NCBI GenBank assembly: GCA_021826485.1
Contig: JAKAZX010000251.1
Location: forward strand, 1 to 6,117
Reading direction: 5' to 3'
Length of the DNA stretch: 6,117 nucleotides
Origin: Pseudomonadota bacterium
GTDB taxonomy: Bacteria > Pseudomonadota > Alphaproteobacteria > Acetobacterales > Acetobacteraceae
A model generated the notes under the pieces. The model was not told the origin of the DNA and made no database searches. It worked only from the letters and a program-made list of their open reading frames with translations. Made by a program: the position numbers and the translations under genes. This document shows, one piece after another, positions 1 to 4,727 of this stretch. Position 1 is the stretch's first letter. Each line of letters opens with the position of its first letter.

Positions 1-2
1 AG

Positions 3-308
3 AATGCGCGGGTGCTGTACCGCGGGATGCGCGACATCGGCCTGACGCCGTGCCTGGCGGAGGAAGTGCAGGGGCCGATCGTGCTGAACGTGCTGGCGCC
101 GGACGATCCGGCCTGGTCGCTCGCCGGCTTCGTCGCGGCGCTGAAGGCGCGCGGCTATCTGATCAGCAATTTCTACAACACCGAGGCGCCGAGCTTCCGC
201 GTCGGCTGCATCGGCGCGATCGGCCCGGACGACATGCGCGGCTTCATCGCCGCGGCGGATGCGGTGCTGGTGACACTGGACATCCGCAACCGCCGCCCCG
301 CAGGATAA
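3..308 (+). CDS. phnW: 2-aminoethylphosphonate--pyruvate transaminase-like protein, C-terminal part (partial, 5' end outside window)
   Basis: Only the last ~101 codons are visible; the reading frame is open from base 3 to the TAA at 306-308, so the gene starts upstream of the window. The GTG at base 12 is most likely an internal valine. The tail has the small C-terminal domain pattern of fold-type I, class V aminotransferases of the PhnW group: a segment QGPIVLNVLAPDDPAW, then a strand-turn KARGYLIS, then the diagnostic SFRVGCIGAIGPDDM block, where the arginine is the expected substrate-carboxylate contact. PhnW transfers the amino group of 2-aminoethylphosphonate to pyruvate, giving phosphonoacetaldehyde and alanine, in the cytoplasm with PLP. 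The PLP lysine lies upstream and cannot be checked. A related aminotransferase, such as serine--glyoxylate transaminase, is possible, but the FRVGCIGAI block fits PhnW better. fhs follows after 24 nt on the same strand, suggesting co-transcription. Confidence 0.75.
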   Translation, partial: NARVLYRGMRDIGLTPCLAEEVQGPIVLNVLAPDDPAWSLAGFVAALKARGYLISNFYNTEAPSFRVGCIGAIGPDDMRGFIAAADAVLVTLDIRNRRPAG

Positions 309-317
309 CCCGGGGCC

Positions 318-324
318 GGAAGGA
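318..324 (+). promoter_or_regulatory. Ribosome binding site of fhs
   Basis: GGAAGGA lies 8 nt before the ATG at 333 inside the 24-nt phnW-fhs spacer. It supports that start and shows fhs has its own initiation site although it is probably transcribed with the upstream gene. Confidence 0.7.
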
Positions 325-332
325 CAGACGGG

Positions 333-2003
333 ATGGCGAGCGATCTGGACATCGCGCGGTCGGTGGCGCTGCGCCCGATTGCCGAGATCGGGGAGCGTGC
401 GGGCATCCCCGCCGACGCCCTGCTGCCCTACGGGCGGTTCAAGGCGAAGGTCGATTTCGATTTCGTCCGCGCCGCGGAAGCGCGGCCGGATGGCGCGCTG
501 GTGCTGGTGACCGGCATCAACCCCACCGCCGCCGGGGAAGGCAAGACGACCACCACGATCGGCCTCGGCGATGCGCTGAACGCCGCCGGCCGGCGCACCA
601 TGATCTGCCTTCGCGAACCGAGTCTCGGCCCGTGCTTCGGCATGAAGGGCGGGGCGACCGGCGGCGGGCTGGCGCAGGTGGCGCCGATGGACGAGATCAA
701 CCTGCACTTCACCGGCGACTTCCACGCCATCACCGCCGCCAACAACCTGCTGGCCGCGCTGATCGACAATCACCTGTACTGGGGCAACCGCATCGGCCTC
801 GATCCGCGGCGGATGACATGGCGCCGCTGCCTCGACATCAACGACCGCGCGCTGCGCAACATGGTGATCGGCCTCGGCGGGCCGGCGCATGGCGTGCCGC
901 GGGAAGACGGGTTCGACATCACCGTCGCCTCCGAGGTGATGGCGGTGTTCTGCCTGGCGCGCGACCTGGACGATCTGCACGCGCGGCTCGGCCGCATCGT
1001 GATCGGCGCGCGCGCCGACGGGACGCTGGTGCGGGCCGCAGAACTGGATGCGGCCGGCGCGATGGCGGCGCTGCTACGCGATGCGCTGATGCCCAATCTG
1101 GTGCAGACGCTCGCCGGCTCGCCGGCGCTGGTGCATGGCGGGCCGTTCGCCAACATCGCGCATGGCTGCAACTCCGTCATCGCGACGCGGCTCGGGCTGA
1201 AGCTCGCCGACGTGGTGGTGACGGAAGCCGGGTTCGGCGCCGATCTCGGCGGCGAGAAATTCCTCGACATCAAGTGCCGGCTTGCCCGCTTGCGGCCGGC
1301 CTGCGCGGTCGTCGTCGCCACCGTGCGGGCGCTGAAGCTGCAGGGCGGCATCGCCAAGTCGGCACTCGACCGCGAGGATGTCGCGGCGGTCGCGCGCGGC
1401 GTCGCCAATCTGGCGCGGCATGTCGAGAACATGGGCAAGTTCGGCCTGCCGGTGGTGGTGGCACTGAACCGCTTCACCTCCGACACCGCGGCGGAGATCG
1501 CGGCGGTCGAGGCGGCGATGGCGCCGCTCGGCGTCGCCGCGGTGCTGTGCACGCACTGGTCCGACGGCGCCGCGGGGGCGGCGGCGCTGGCGGACCATGT
1601 GATGCGGCTGATCGACGGCGGCACCGCCGCGTTCCGCCCGCTCTATGCCGACGCGATGCCGCTCGCGGCGAAGATCGAGACGGTCGCGCGGGAAATCTAC
1701 CGCGCCGCGGCGGTGACGATCCCGCCGGCGGCGATGCGCCGGCTGGCCGCCTGGGAACAGGCGGGCTTCGCCGATGCGCCGGTGTGCATCGCCAAGACGC
1801 AGTACAGTTTCAGCGCCGACCCGACGCTGCTCGGCGCGCCGGAGGGGCACGTGCTGCCGGTGCGCGATGTGCGGCTGTCGGCGGGCGCGGGGTTCGTGGT
1901 GGCGCTGGCGGGCGACATCCGCTCCATGCCGGGCCTGCCGCGCCATCCCGCCGCCGCCGCCATCGGCCTCGACGCCGACGGCGAAATCACCGGCCTGTTC
2001 TGA
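333..2003 (+). CDS. fhs: Formate--tetrahydrofolate ligase (10-formyl-THF synthetase)
   Basis: This cytoplasmic enzyme makes 10-formyltetrahydrofolate from formate, THF and ATP, feeding formate into purine synthesis, formyl-methionine and, in methylotrophs or acetogens, C1 assimilation. The 556-residue product is full length for the family (~555-560 aa). Visible hallmarks are the P-loop-like PTAAGEGKT at residues 64-72, the motif EPSLGPCFGMKGGATGGG at about 95-112, INLHFTGDFHAITAANNLL at 122-140, and EAGFGADLGGEKF in the middle of the protein. The start is the ATG at 333, preceded by a good Shine-Dalgarno GGAAGGA (318-324) at 8-nt spacing. The gene sits 24 nt behind the phnW-like gene and probably shares its transcript. 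It ends 6 nt from the convergent apt stop codon, with no intrinsic terminator between them. Many alphaproteobacteria rely on FolD alone, so its presence hints at active formate use; that last point is inference. Confidence 0.97.
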   Translation: MASDLDIARSVALRPIAEIGERAGIPADALLPYGRFKAKVDFDFVRAAEARPDGALVLVTGINPTAAGEGKTTTTIGLGDALNAAGRRTMICLREPSLGPCFGMKGGATGGGLAQVAPMDEINLHFTGDFHAITAANNLLAALIDNHLYWGNRIGLDPRRMTWRRCLDINDRALRNMVIGLGGPAHGVPREDGFDITVASEVMAVFCLARDLDDLHARLGRIVIGARADGTLVRAAELDAAGAMAALLRDALMPNLVQTLAGSPALVHGGPFANIAHGCNSVIATRLGLKLADVVVTEAGFGADLGGEKFLDIKCRLARLRPACAVVVATVRALKLQGGIAKSALDREDVAAVARGVANLARHVENMGKFGLPVVVALNRFTSDTAAEIAAVEAAMAPLGVAAVLCTHWSDGAAGAAALADHVMRLIDGGTAAFRPLYADAMPLAAKIETVAREIYRAAAVTIPPAAMRRLAAWEQAGFADAPVCIAKTQYSFSADPTLLGAPEGHVLPVRDVRLSAGAGFVVALAGDIRSMPGLPRHPAAAAIGLDADGEITGLF

Positions 2004-2009
2004 CGCCGA

Positions 2010-2525
2010 TCAGTCGTCGTAGGCGACCAGCGATTCGAACGGCACGTCCAGCCGGCTGCGGCCGTTCAGAAAGGTGAGTTCGATCAGCGCCGCGGCGGCC
2101 GGCACCACGGCGCCGACCTCGCGCAGCAGCGCGATCCCCGCCGCCATCGTGCCGCCGGTTGCCAGCAGGTCGTCCACGATCACCACCCGCTGCCCGGGTT
2201 CCACCGCATCGGCCTGAATCTCGATCCGGTCGGTGCCGTATTCCAGTGCATAGTCGTGGCCGACCGTCCCACCCGGCAGCTTGCCGCGCTTGCGCAGCAT
2301 GATGAAGCCGCAGCCGAGCTTAAGCGCCAGCGGCGCGGCCATCAGGAAGCCGCGCGATTCCAGGCCCGCCAGCAGGTCCGGCTGATAGGCGCGGACCGCC
2401 TTGGCCATCCGGCCCATCGCCACCTGCCACGCATCGGCGTGCCGCAGCAGCGTGGCGATGTCGTAGAACAGGATGCCGGGCTTGGGAAAATCCGGGATGG
2501 CCCGGATGTGGTCCTTCAGATCCAT
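2010..2525 (-). CDS. apt: Adenine phosphoribosyltransferase
   Basis: Purine salvage enzyme: adenine plus PRPP gives AMP and pyrophosphate in the cytoplasm. The 171-residue product begins MDLKDHIRAIPDFPKPGI, the classic APT N-terminus (IRxIPDFPKPGIxFxD). It carries the adenine-loop ESRGF at 56-60, the flexible-loop region RKRGKLPG at 78-85, EYGTD at 95-99, and the PRPP-binding signature VVIVDDLLATGGT at 114-126. The length is normal (170-185 aa). The frame stays open 25 codons further upstream to an ATG inside the tRNA-Pro gene, but that extension is tRNA sequence; the ATG at 2525 matches the family start. There is no strong Shine-Dalgarno, only a weak GGACGG about 10 nt upstream on the coding strand. 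The gene lies 27 nt downstream of tRNA-Pro on the same strand, with no visible terminator between, and converges with fhs. Confidence 0.96.
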   Translation of the reverse strand: MDLKDHIRAIPDFPKPGILFYDIATLLRHADAWQVAMGRMAKAVRAYQPDLLAGLESRGFLMAAPLALKLGCGFIMLRKRGKLPGGTVGHDYALEYGTDRIEIQADAVEPGQRVVIVDDLLATGGTMAAGIALLREVGAVVPAAAALIELTFLNGRSRLDVPFESLVAYDD

Positions 2526-2552
2526 CAGGGGCCGTCCGTCAGCGGATGGGAA

Positions 2553-2629
2553 TGGTCGGAGTGAGAGGATTCGAACCTCCGGCCCCTGCGTCCCGAACAC
2601 AGTGCTCTACCAGGCTGAGCTACACTCCG
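2553..2629 (-). tRNA. tRNA-Pro, anticodon CGG, CCA encoded
   Basis: Read on the minus strand, the 77 bases fold into a full cloverleaf. The acceptor stem is CGGAGTG paired with CACTCCG, followed by discriminator A and an encoded CCA (2555-2553). The D-arm contains AGCTCAGCCTGGTAGAGC. The anticodon stem CTGTG/CGCAG closes the loop TTCGGGA, giving anticodon CGG (2595-2593), which reads the proline codon CCG. The T-arm GGAGG-TTCGAAT-CCTCT has one G-U pair. The C1:G72 pair, A73 and G35-G36 are the usual bacterial proline identity elements. CCG is the common proline codon in this window, so the tRNA fits local codon use. It stands alone as a single-copy tRNA gene between the LOG-family gene and apt. 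Confidence 0.97.
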
Positions 2630-2641
2630 ACACGGGCGCGG

Positions 2642-2670
2642 CATATAGCGCCGGCGCCGCCGCGCCACAA
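2642..2670 (-). promoter_or_regulatory. Candidate sigma-70-type promoter for tRNA-Pro (and possibly apt)
   Basis: On the minus strand, TTGTGG (complement of 2665-2670) and TATATG (complement of 2642-2647) are separated by exactly 17 nt. Transcription would start near 2635, about 6 nt before the mature tRNA 5' end. The stretch after the -10 box is pure G/C, like the discriminator of stringently controlled stable-RNA promoters. The whole element fits into the 46-nt gap after the LOG-family stop codon. Matches are 3/6 and 4/6 to consensus, so this is a prediction; co-transcription from the LOG gene is the alternative. Confidence 0.45.
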
Positions 2671-2675
2671 GCGCA

Positions 2676-3260
2676 TCACAGCAGCGCGGAGCTGCCGGCC
2701 GCCGGGGCGGTCCCCAGCTCCTCCAGCCGCGCCAGCAGCGCCGGGACGCCGGCCACCGCCTCGAAGAAATTATGCGCCTCGGCCGGCGCGAACCCGTCAT
2801 CCACCGCGCCCCGGATCAGCGCCAGCAGCGCCACGGCCGACCCCTCGACATCGCAGATCAGGATCGGCTTGTCGTGCAGGCGCAACTGCCGCCAGGTGAG
2901 AATCTCGAAGGTCTCGTCGAACGTGCCGAGGCCGCCGGGAAAGGAGACGAAGGCGTCGGCGAGGTCGAACATGCGGCGCTTGCGGGTGTGCATGCTGTCG
3001 GTGACGATCAGCTCGTCCACCCCCTGATGTGCCACCTCCCATTGCTGGAGGAAGTCGGGGATCACGCCGATGACATGGCCGCCGGCGGCGAGCGTGGCGT
3101 CGGCGACGGCCCCCATCAGCCCGACCCGGCCGCCGCCATAGATCAGGCGGATGCCGGCCGCGGCCAGCCCGCGCCCGAGTTCGGTCGCGGCGGCGGCATA
3201 GGCGGGCAGCCCCCCGGCCCTGGACCCGCAGAAGACGGCGACGGAGCGGATGGCGGGCAT
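2676..3260 (-). CDS. LOG-family (TIGR00730) nucleoside 5'-monophosphate phosphoribohydrolase
   Basis: A soluble Rossmann-like protein of 194 residues, the normal size for the LOG family. LOG enzymes cleave the N-glycosidic bond of purine nucleoside 5'-monophosphates (in plants and some bacteria cytokinin ribotides; AMP in several bacterial members), releasing base and ribose 5-phosphate. Visible motifs are VAVFCGS at 7-13, the glycine-rich YGGGRVGLMG at 41-50, the MHTRKRRM segment at 90-97, and the catalytic PGGLGTFDE (PGGxGTxxE) at 108-116. The ATG at 3260 is chosen because MPAIRSVAVFCGS matches the family start and AAAGGA (complement of 3266-3271) lies 5 nt upstream; the longer frame upstream is low-complexity and unsupported. 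If its products include adenine, the nearby apt would recycle it, but that link is only inference. Substrate preference cannot be read from sequence. Confidence 0.93.
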   Translation of the reverse strand: MPAIRSVAVFCGSRAGGLPAYAAAATELGRGLAAAGIRLIYGGGRVGLMGAVADATLAAGGHVIGVIPDFLQQWEVAHQGVDELIVTDSMHTRKRRMFDLADAFVSFPGGLGTFDETFEILTWRQLRLHDKPILICDVEGSAVALLALIRGAVDDGFAPAEAHNFFEAVAGVPALLARLEELGTAPAAGSSALL

Positions 3261-3274
3261 GCTGGTCCTTTCGT

Positions 3275-3313
3275 GCGGGCGGCCGGGCGCCCGCCGGTGT
3301 GTCCGCCCGGCGG
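3275..3313. repeat. Two overlapping inverted repeats in the LOG-gene leader
   Basis: GCGGGCG (3275-3281) pairs with CGCCCGC (3288-3294) across a 6-nt loop. CCGCCGG (3291-3297) pairs with CCGGCGG (3307-3313) across a 9-nt loop. The two stems share 3291-3294, so they exclude each other. They lie directly upstream of the LOG-family Shine-Dalgarno. Such stems arise easily in GC-rich DNA, so a function is not established. Confidence 0.4.
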
Positions 3314-3345
3314 AGCGGCCGCAAGGCCCGCCACGCAATTTTTTT

Positions 3346-3373
3346 GCCGTCCGGCGGTTGCGGCCCGGACGGC
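3346..3373. repeat. 9-bp perfect inverted repeat in the LOG/cytochrome c' divergent region
   Basis: GCCGTCCGG (3346-3354) and CCGGACGGC (3365-3373) form perfect 9-bp arms around a 10-nt centre. A run of seven T (3339-3345) touches the left arm, an exception in this GC-rich window. For a plus-strand terminator the T run would have to follow the stem, and on the minus strand the stem is followed by A, so it is not a standard intrinsic terminator. A dyad operator between two divergent genes, or a transcript hairpin, are the options. The arms are certain; the role is unknown. Confidence 0.6.
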
Positions 3374-3405
3374 GGCATCATCTTCTAGGCGGGTCGGCAA
3401 AACAT

Positions 3406-3410
3406 GGAGG
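3406..3410 (+). promoter_or_regulatory. Ribosome binding site that sets the cytochrome c' start
   Basis: GGAGG lies 8 nt before the ATG at 3419. The alternative in-frame ATG at 3404 overlaps this site and has no Shine-Dalgarno of its own, so initiation at 3419 is favoured. It also places the positively charged end of the signal peptide (MRQATRA) right at the N-terminus. Confidence 0.75.
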
Positions 3411-3418
3411 CGACGGCA

Positions 3419-3874
3419 ATGCGGCAGGCGACGCGGGCGGCGATGCTGGGGGGTGTTCTGGCACTGGCGGGGGTGGTGGCGGTCATGGCCGCCACGCCGG
3501 AGCAGGTGATCGCCGAGCGGCGCGCCGGCTACAAGCACATGGGCGACAATTTCAAGGCGATGAAGGACGCGATCGACGCCGGCAGCGATGTCAAGCCGCT
3601 GGCGGTCCGCGCCGCCGAGATCGAATCCTGGGCAAAGCAGATTCCCACCATGTTCCCGCCCGGCACCGAGACCGGCGGCGGCACCCATGCGCGGCCCGAG
3701 GTCTGGTCCGACCGCGCCGGGTTCGAGAAGCATGCCGGCGAACTCCAGCAGGCGGCGCAGAAACTGGAGGCCACCGCCCAGTCCGGCGACAAGGCGGCGT
3801 TCGCCGCGCAGTGGAAGGCGACCGCGCAGGTCTGCGGCGCCTGCCATCAGACCTACCGCTACAAGCTCTCCTGA
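3419..3874 (+). CDS. Cytochrome c' (class II c-type cytochrome), periplasmic
   Basis: A 151-residue precursor with a signal peptide: basic MRQATR, hydrophobic core to about residue 23, probable cleavage after AVMAA (~25), leaving a mature protein of ~126 residues. The heme-binding CGACH at 139-143 is near the C-terminus and followed by QTYRYK, the class II arrangement (CXXCH on the last helix of a four-helix bundle). The N-terminal helix AERRAGYKHMGDNFKAMK resembles helix A of cytochromes c' and c-556. Known members bind NO or CO or act as electron carriers in the periplasm. Whether the heme is five-coordinate (c') or has a methionine ligand (c-556 type; M41 is a candidate) cannot be settled here. 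The next gene, convergent after 3 nt, encodes cytochrome b561, a frequent genomic partner. Confidence 0.92.
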   Translation: MRQATRAAMLGGVLALAGVVAVMAATPEQVIAERRAGYKHMGDNFKAMKDAIDAGSDVKPLAVRAAEIESWAKQIPTMFPPGTETGGGTHARPEVWSDRAGFEKHAGELQQAAQKLEATAQSGDKAAFAAQWKATAQVCGACHQTYRYKLS

Positions 3875-3877
3875 TCC

Positions 3878-4561
3878 TCAGACCCGCGTCGCCACCACCA
3901 CCGCCACCGCCGCCGCCAGGGCGAACAGCAGCAGGGCGAGCAGCGAGCTCGCCATGCGCGGGGCGCGGGTGGCGGCGGGCAGGCGCTTCTTGCCGGTGAG
4001 CATCGGCCGCACCAGGTCGTGCCGCTTGACCACGGCATAGAGCACGATCGCCAGCACGTGCAGGCCGACCGCAACGATCAGCAGCAGCTTGGTGGTCGCG
4101 TGGATCACCGTCAGCAGGTCGCTGGCGTGCTCGCCGACATGGCGGGCCAGTGGCCCCTCATAGACGCCGAGGCCGTCATTGGCGCCGAGTCCGCTGCCCA
4201 GTTCGACGCCGATCAGCAGCAGCATGACCAGCACCATCCAGCCGCCGGCCGCATTGTGCCCGACCTGGGTATCCGGCTCGCGCACGCGGAACGTCGCCAG
4301 ATGGCGCAGCCCGGCCAGCGGGCTGGTCAGGAACCGGCCGAAGCGCGCGGTGTCGCTGCCGACGAAGCCCCAGGCGATGCGGAACAGGAACAGCGCCAGC
4401 ACGGCGTAGCCAAGCCGCAGATGCCAGTCCATCCAGCCCAGTTCTGCGGCAAGGAAACATGCCGGCAGCAACACGACGAGCAGCCAGTGGAACAGGCGCG
4501 TGGGGGCGTCCCAGACGCGCATGGGAAGAAGGAACTGGGTCTGGCGGGCACGCCGCGCCAT
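3878..4561 (-). CDS. Cytochrome b561 / b-type membrane cytochrome
   Basis: A 227-residue integral membrane di-heme cytochrome of the bacterial b561/Ni-Fe-hydrogenase cytochrome b type, thought to move electrons between the quinone pool and periplasmic acceptors. It opens with MRVWDAPTRLFHWLLV, the family N-terminal signature. Histidines suited to heme binding are H25 (RLFHW), H47 (DWHLRLGY), H154 (TVIHATTK) and H168 (VGLHVLA). Hydrophobic segments lie at about 23-40, 50-67, 107-124, 150-178 and 205-225; the last one, after a basic loop (KKRLPAATRAPR), goes beyond the four-helix core. The start ATG at 4561 has AGGAG (complement of 4568-4572) 6 nt upstream; a longer frame reaching 4693 is unsupported. 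The convergent cytochrome c' gene is a plausible electron-transfer partner. Confidence 0.93.
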   Translation of the reverse strand: MARRARQTQFLLPMRVWDAPTRLFHWLLVVLLPACFLAAELGWMDWHLRLGYAVLALFLFRIAWGFVGSDTARFGRFLTSPLAGLRHLATFRVREPDTQVGHNAAGGWMVLVMLLLIGVELGSGLGANDGLGVYEGPLARHVGEHASDLLTVIHATTKLLLIVAVGLHVLAIVLYAVVKRHDLVRPMLTGKKRLPAATRAPRMASSLLALLLFALAAAVAVVVATRV

Positions 4562-4567
4562 CGGAAA

Positions 4568-4572
4568 CTCCT
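4568..4572 (-). promoter_or_regulatory. Ribosome binding site of the cytochrome b561 gene
   Basis: On the minus strand AGGAG lies 6 nt before the ATG at 4561. This decides the start against the 44-codon longer open frame, whose extra residues are basic and low-complexity. Confidence 0.75.
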
Positions 4573-4606
4573 GTCGTAAGGCTTCGCCGCCCCCACCTTG
4601 CCGTGC

Positions 4607-4644
4607 CTGCCGCCGCCGCGCGACCCCCCGCGGCGCGGCGGCAG
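4607..4644. repeat. Long GC hairpin in the b561/LysM divergent region
   Basis: CTGCCGCCGC (4607-4616) pairs perfectly with GCGGCGGCAG (4635-4644). After a 2x2 internal mismatch, CGCG (4619-4622) pairs with CGCG (4629-4632) around a 6-nt C-rich loop. This gives 14 pairs of 16 in a 38-nt element. No T or A tract follows on either strand, so it is not a typical intrinsic terminator. If b561 transcription begins upstream, it would lie in that mRNA's 5' leader, about 45 nt before the start codon. Confidence 0.6.
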
Positions 4645-4692
4645 CCTGTCCCGGCCGTTGCACAGATGGTGACGTGATCGTGATGGCGTGCA

Positions 4693-4721
4693 TTGCAGAC
4701 CTTCACCCGACTGCCTAGTGT
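4693..4721 (+). promoter_or_regulatory. Candidate promoter of the LysM-domain gene, predicting a leaderless mRNA
   Basis: TTGCAG (4693-4698) and TAGTGT (4716-4721) are 17 nt apart. Counting from the -10 element, transcription would begin at about 4728, which is the A of the ATG. The only Shine-Dalgarno-like sequence, GAGG at 4723-4726, is 1 nt from the ATG and so too close to act normally, which fits leaderless initiation. The hexamers match consensus only partly. Confidence 0.3.
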
Positions 4722-4727
4722 CGAGGC

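Noticed and set aside
770..1946. Two long open frames on the minus strand inside fhs
   Set aside because: Low-complexity Ser/Ala/Arg-rich translations typical of antisense frames in GC-rich genes; no start signals or motifs.
50..2077. 675-codon open frame on the plus strand overlapping fhs
   Set aside because: It is an out-of-frame shadow of fhs: extremely rich in Arg/Ala/Gly, with no recognisable domain, while the fhs frame has full family motifs.
2526..2600. N-terminal extension of apt starting at 2600
   Set aside because: The extra 25 codons are the tRNA-Pro sequence itself; the family start is the ATG at 2525.
2553..2629. tRNA gene as an integration (attachment) site for a mobile element
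   Set aside because: No integrase, no duplicated tRNA 3' end and no change in composition on either side within the window.
3339..3373. Intrinsic terminator made of the T run and the 9-bp stem
   Set aside because: The T run precedes the stem on the plus strand and reads as A after the stem on the minus strand, the wrong order for either direction; no plus-strand gene ends upstream.
3404..3418. Upstream ATG of cytochrome c' at 3404
   Set aside because: It overlaps the GGAGG ribosome site that serves the ATG at 3419, and adds an acidic residue before the signal peptide.
4562..4693. 44-codon N-terminal extension of cytochrome b561
   Set aside because: Basic, low-complexity residues before the family signature; a strong AGGAG site supports the ATG at 4561.
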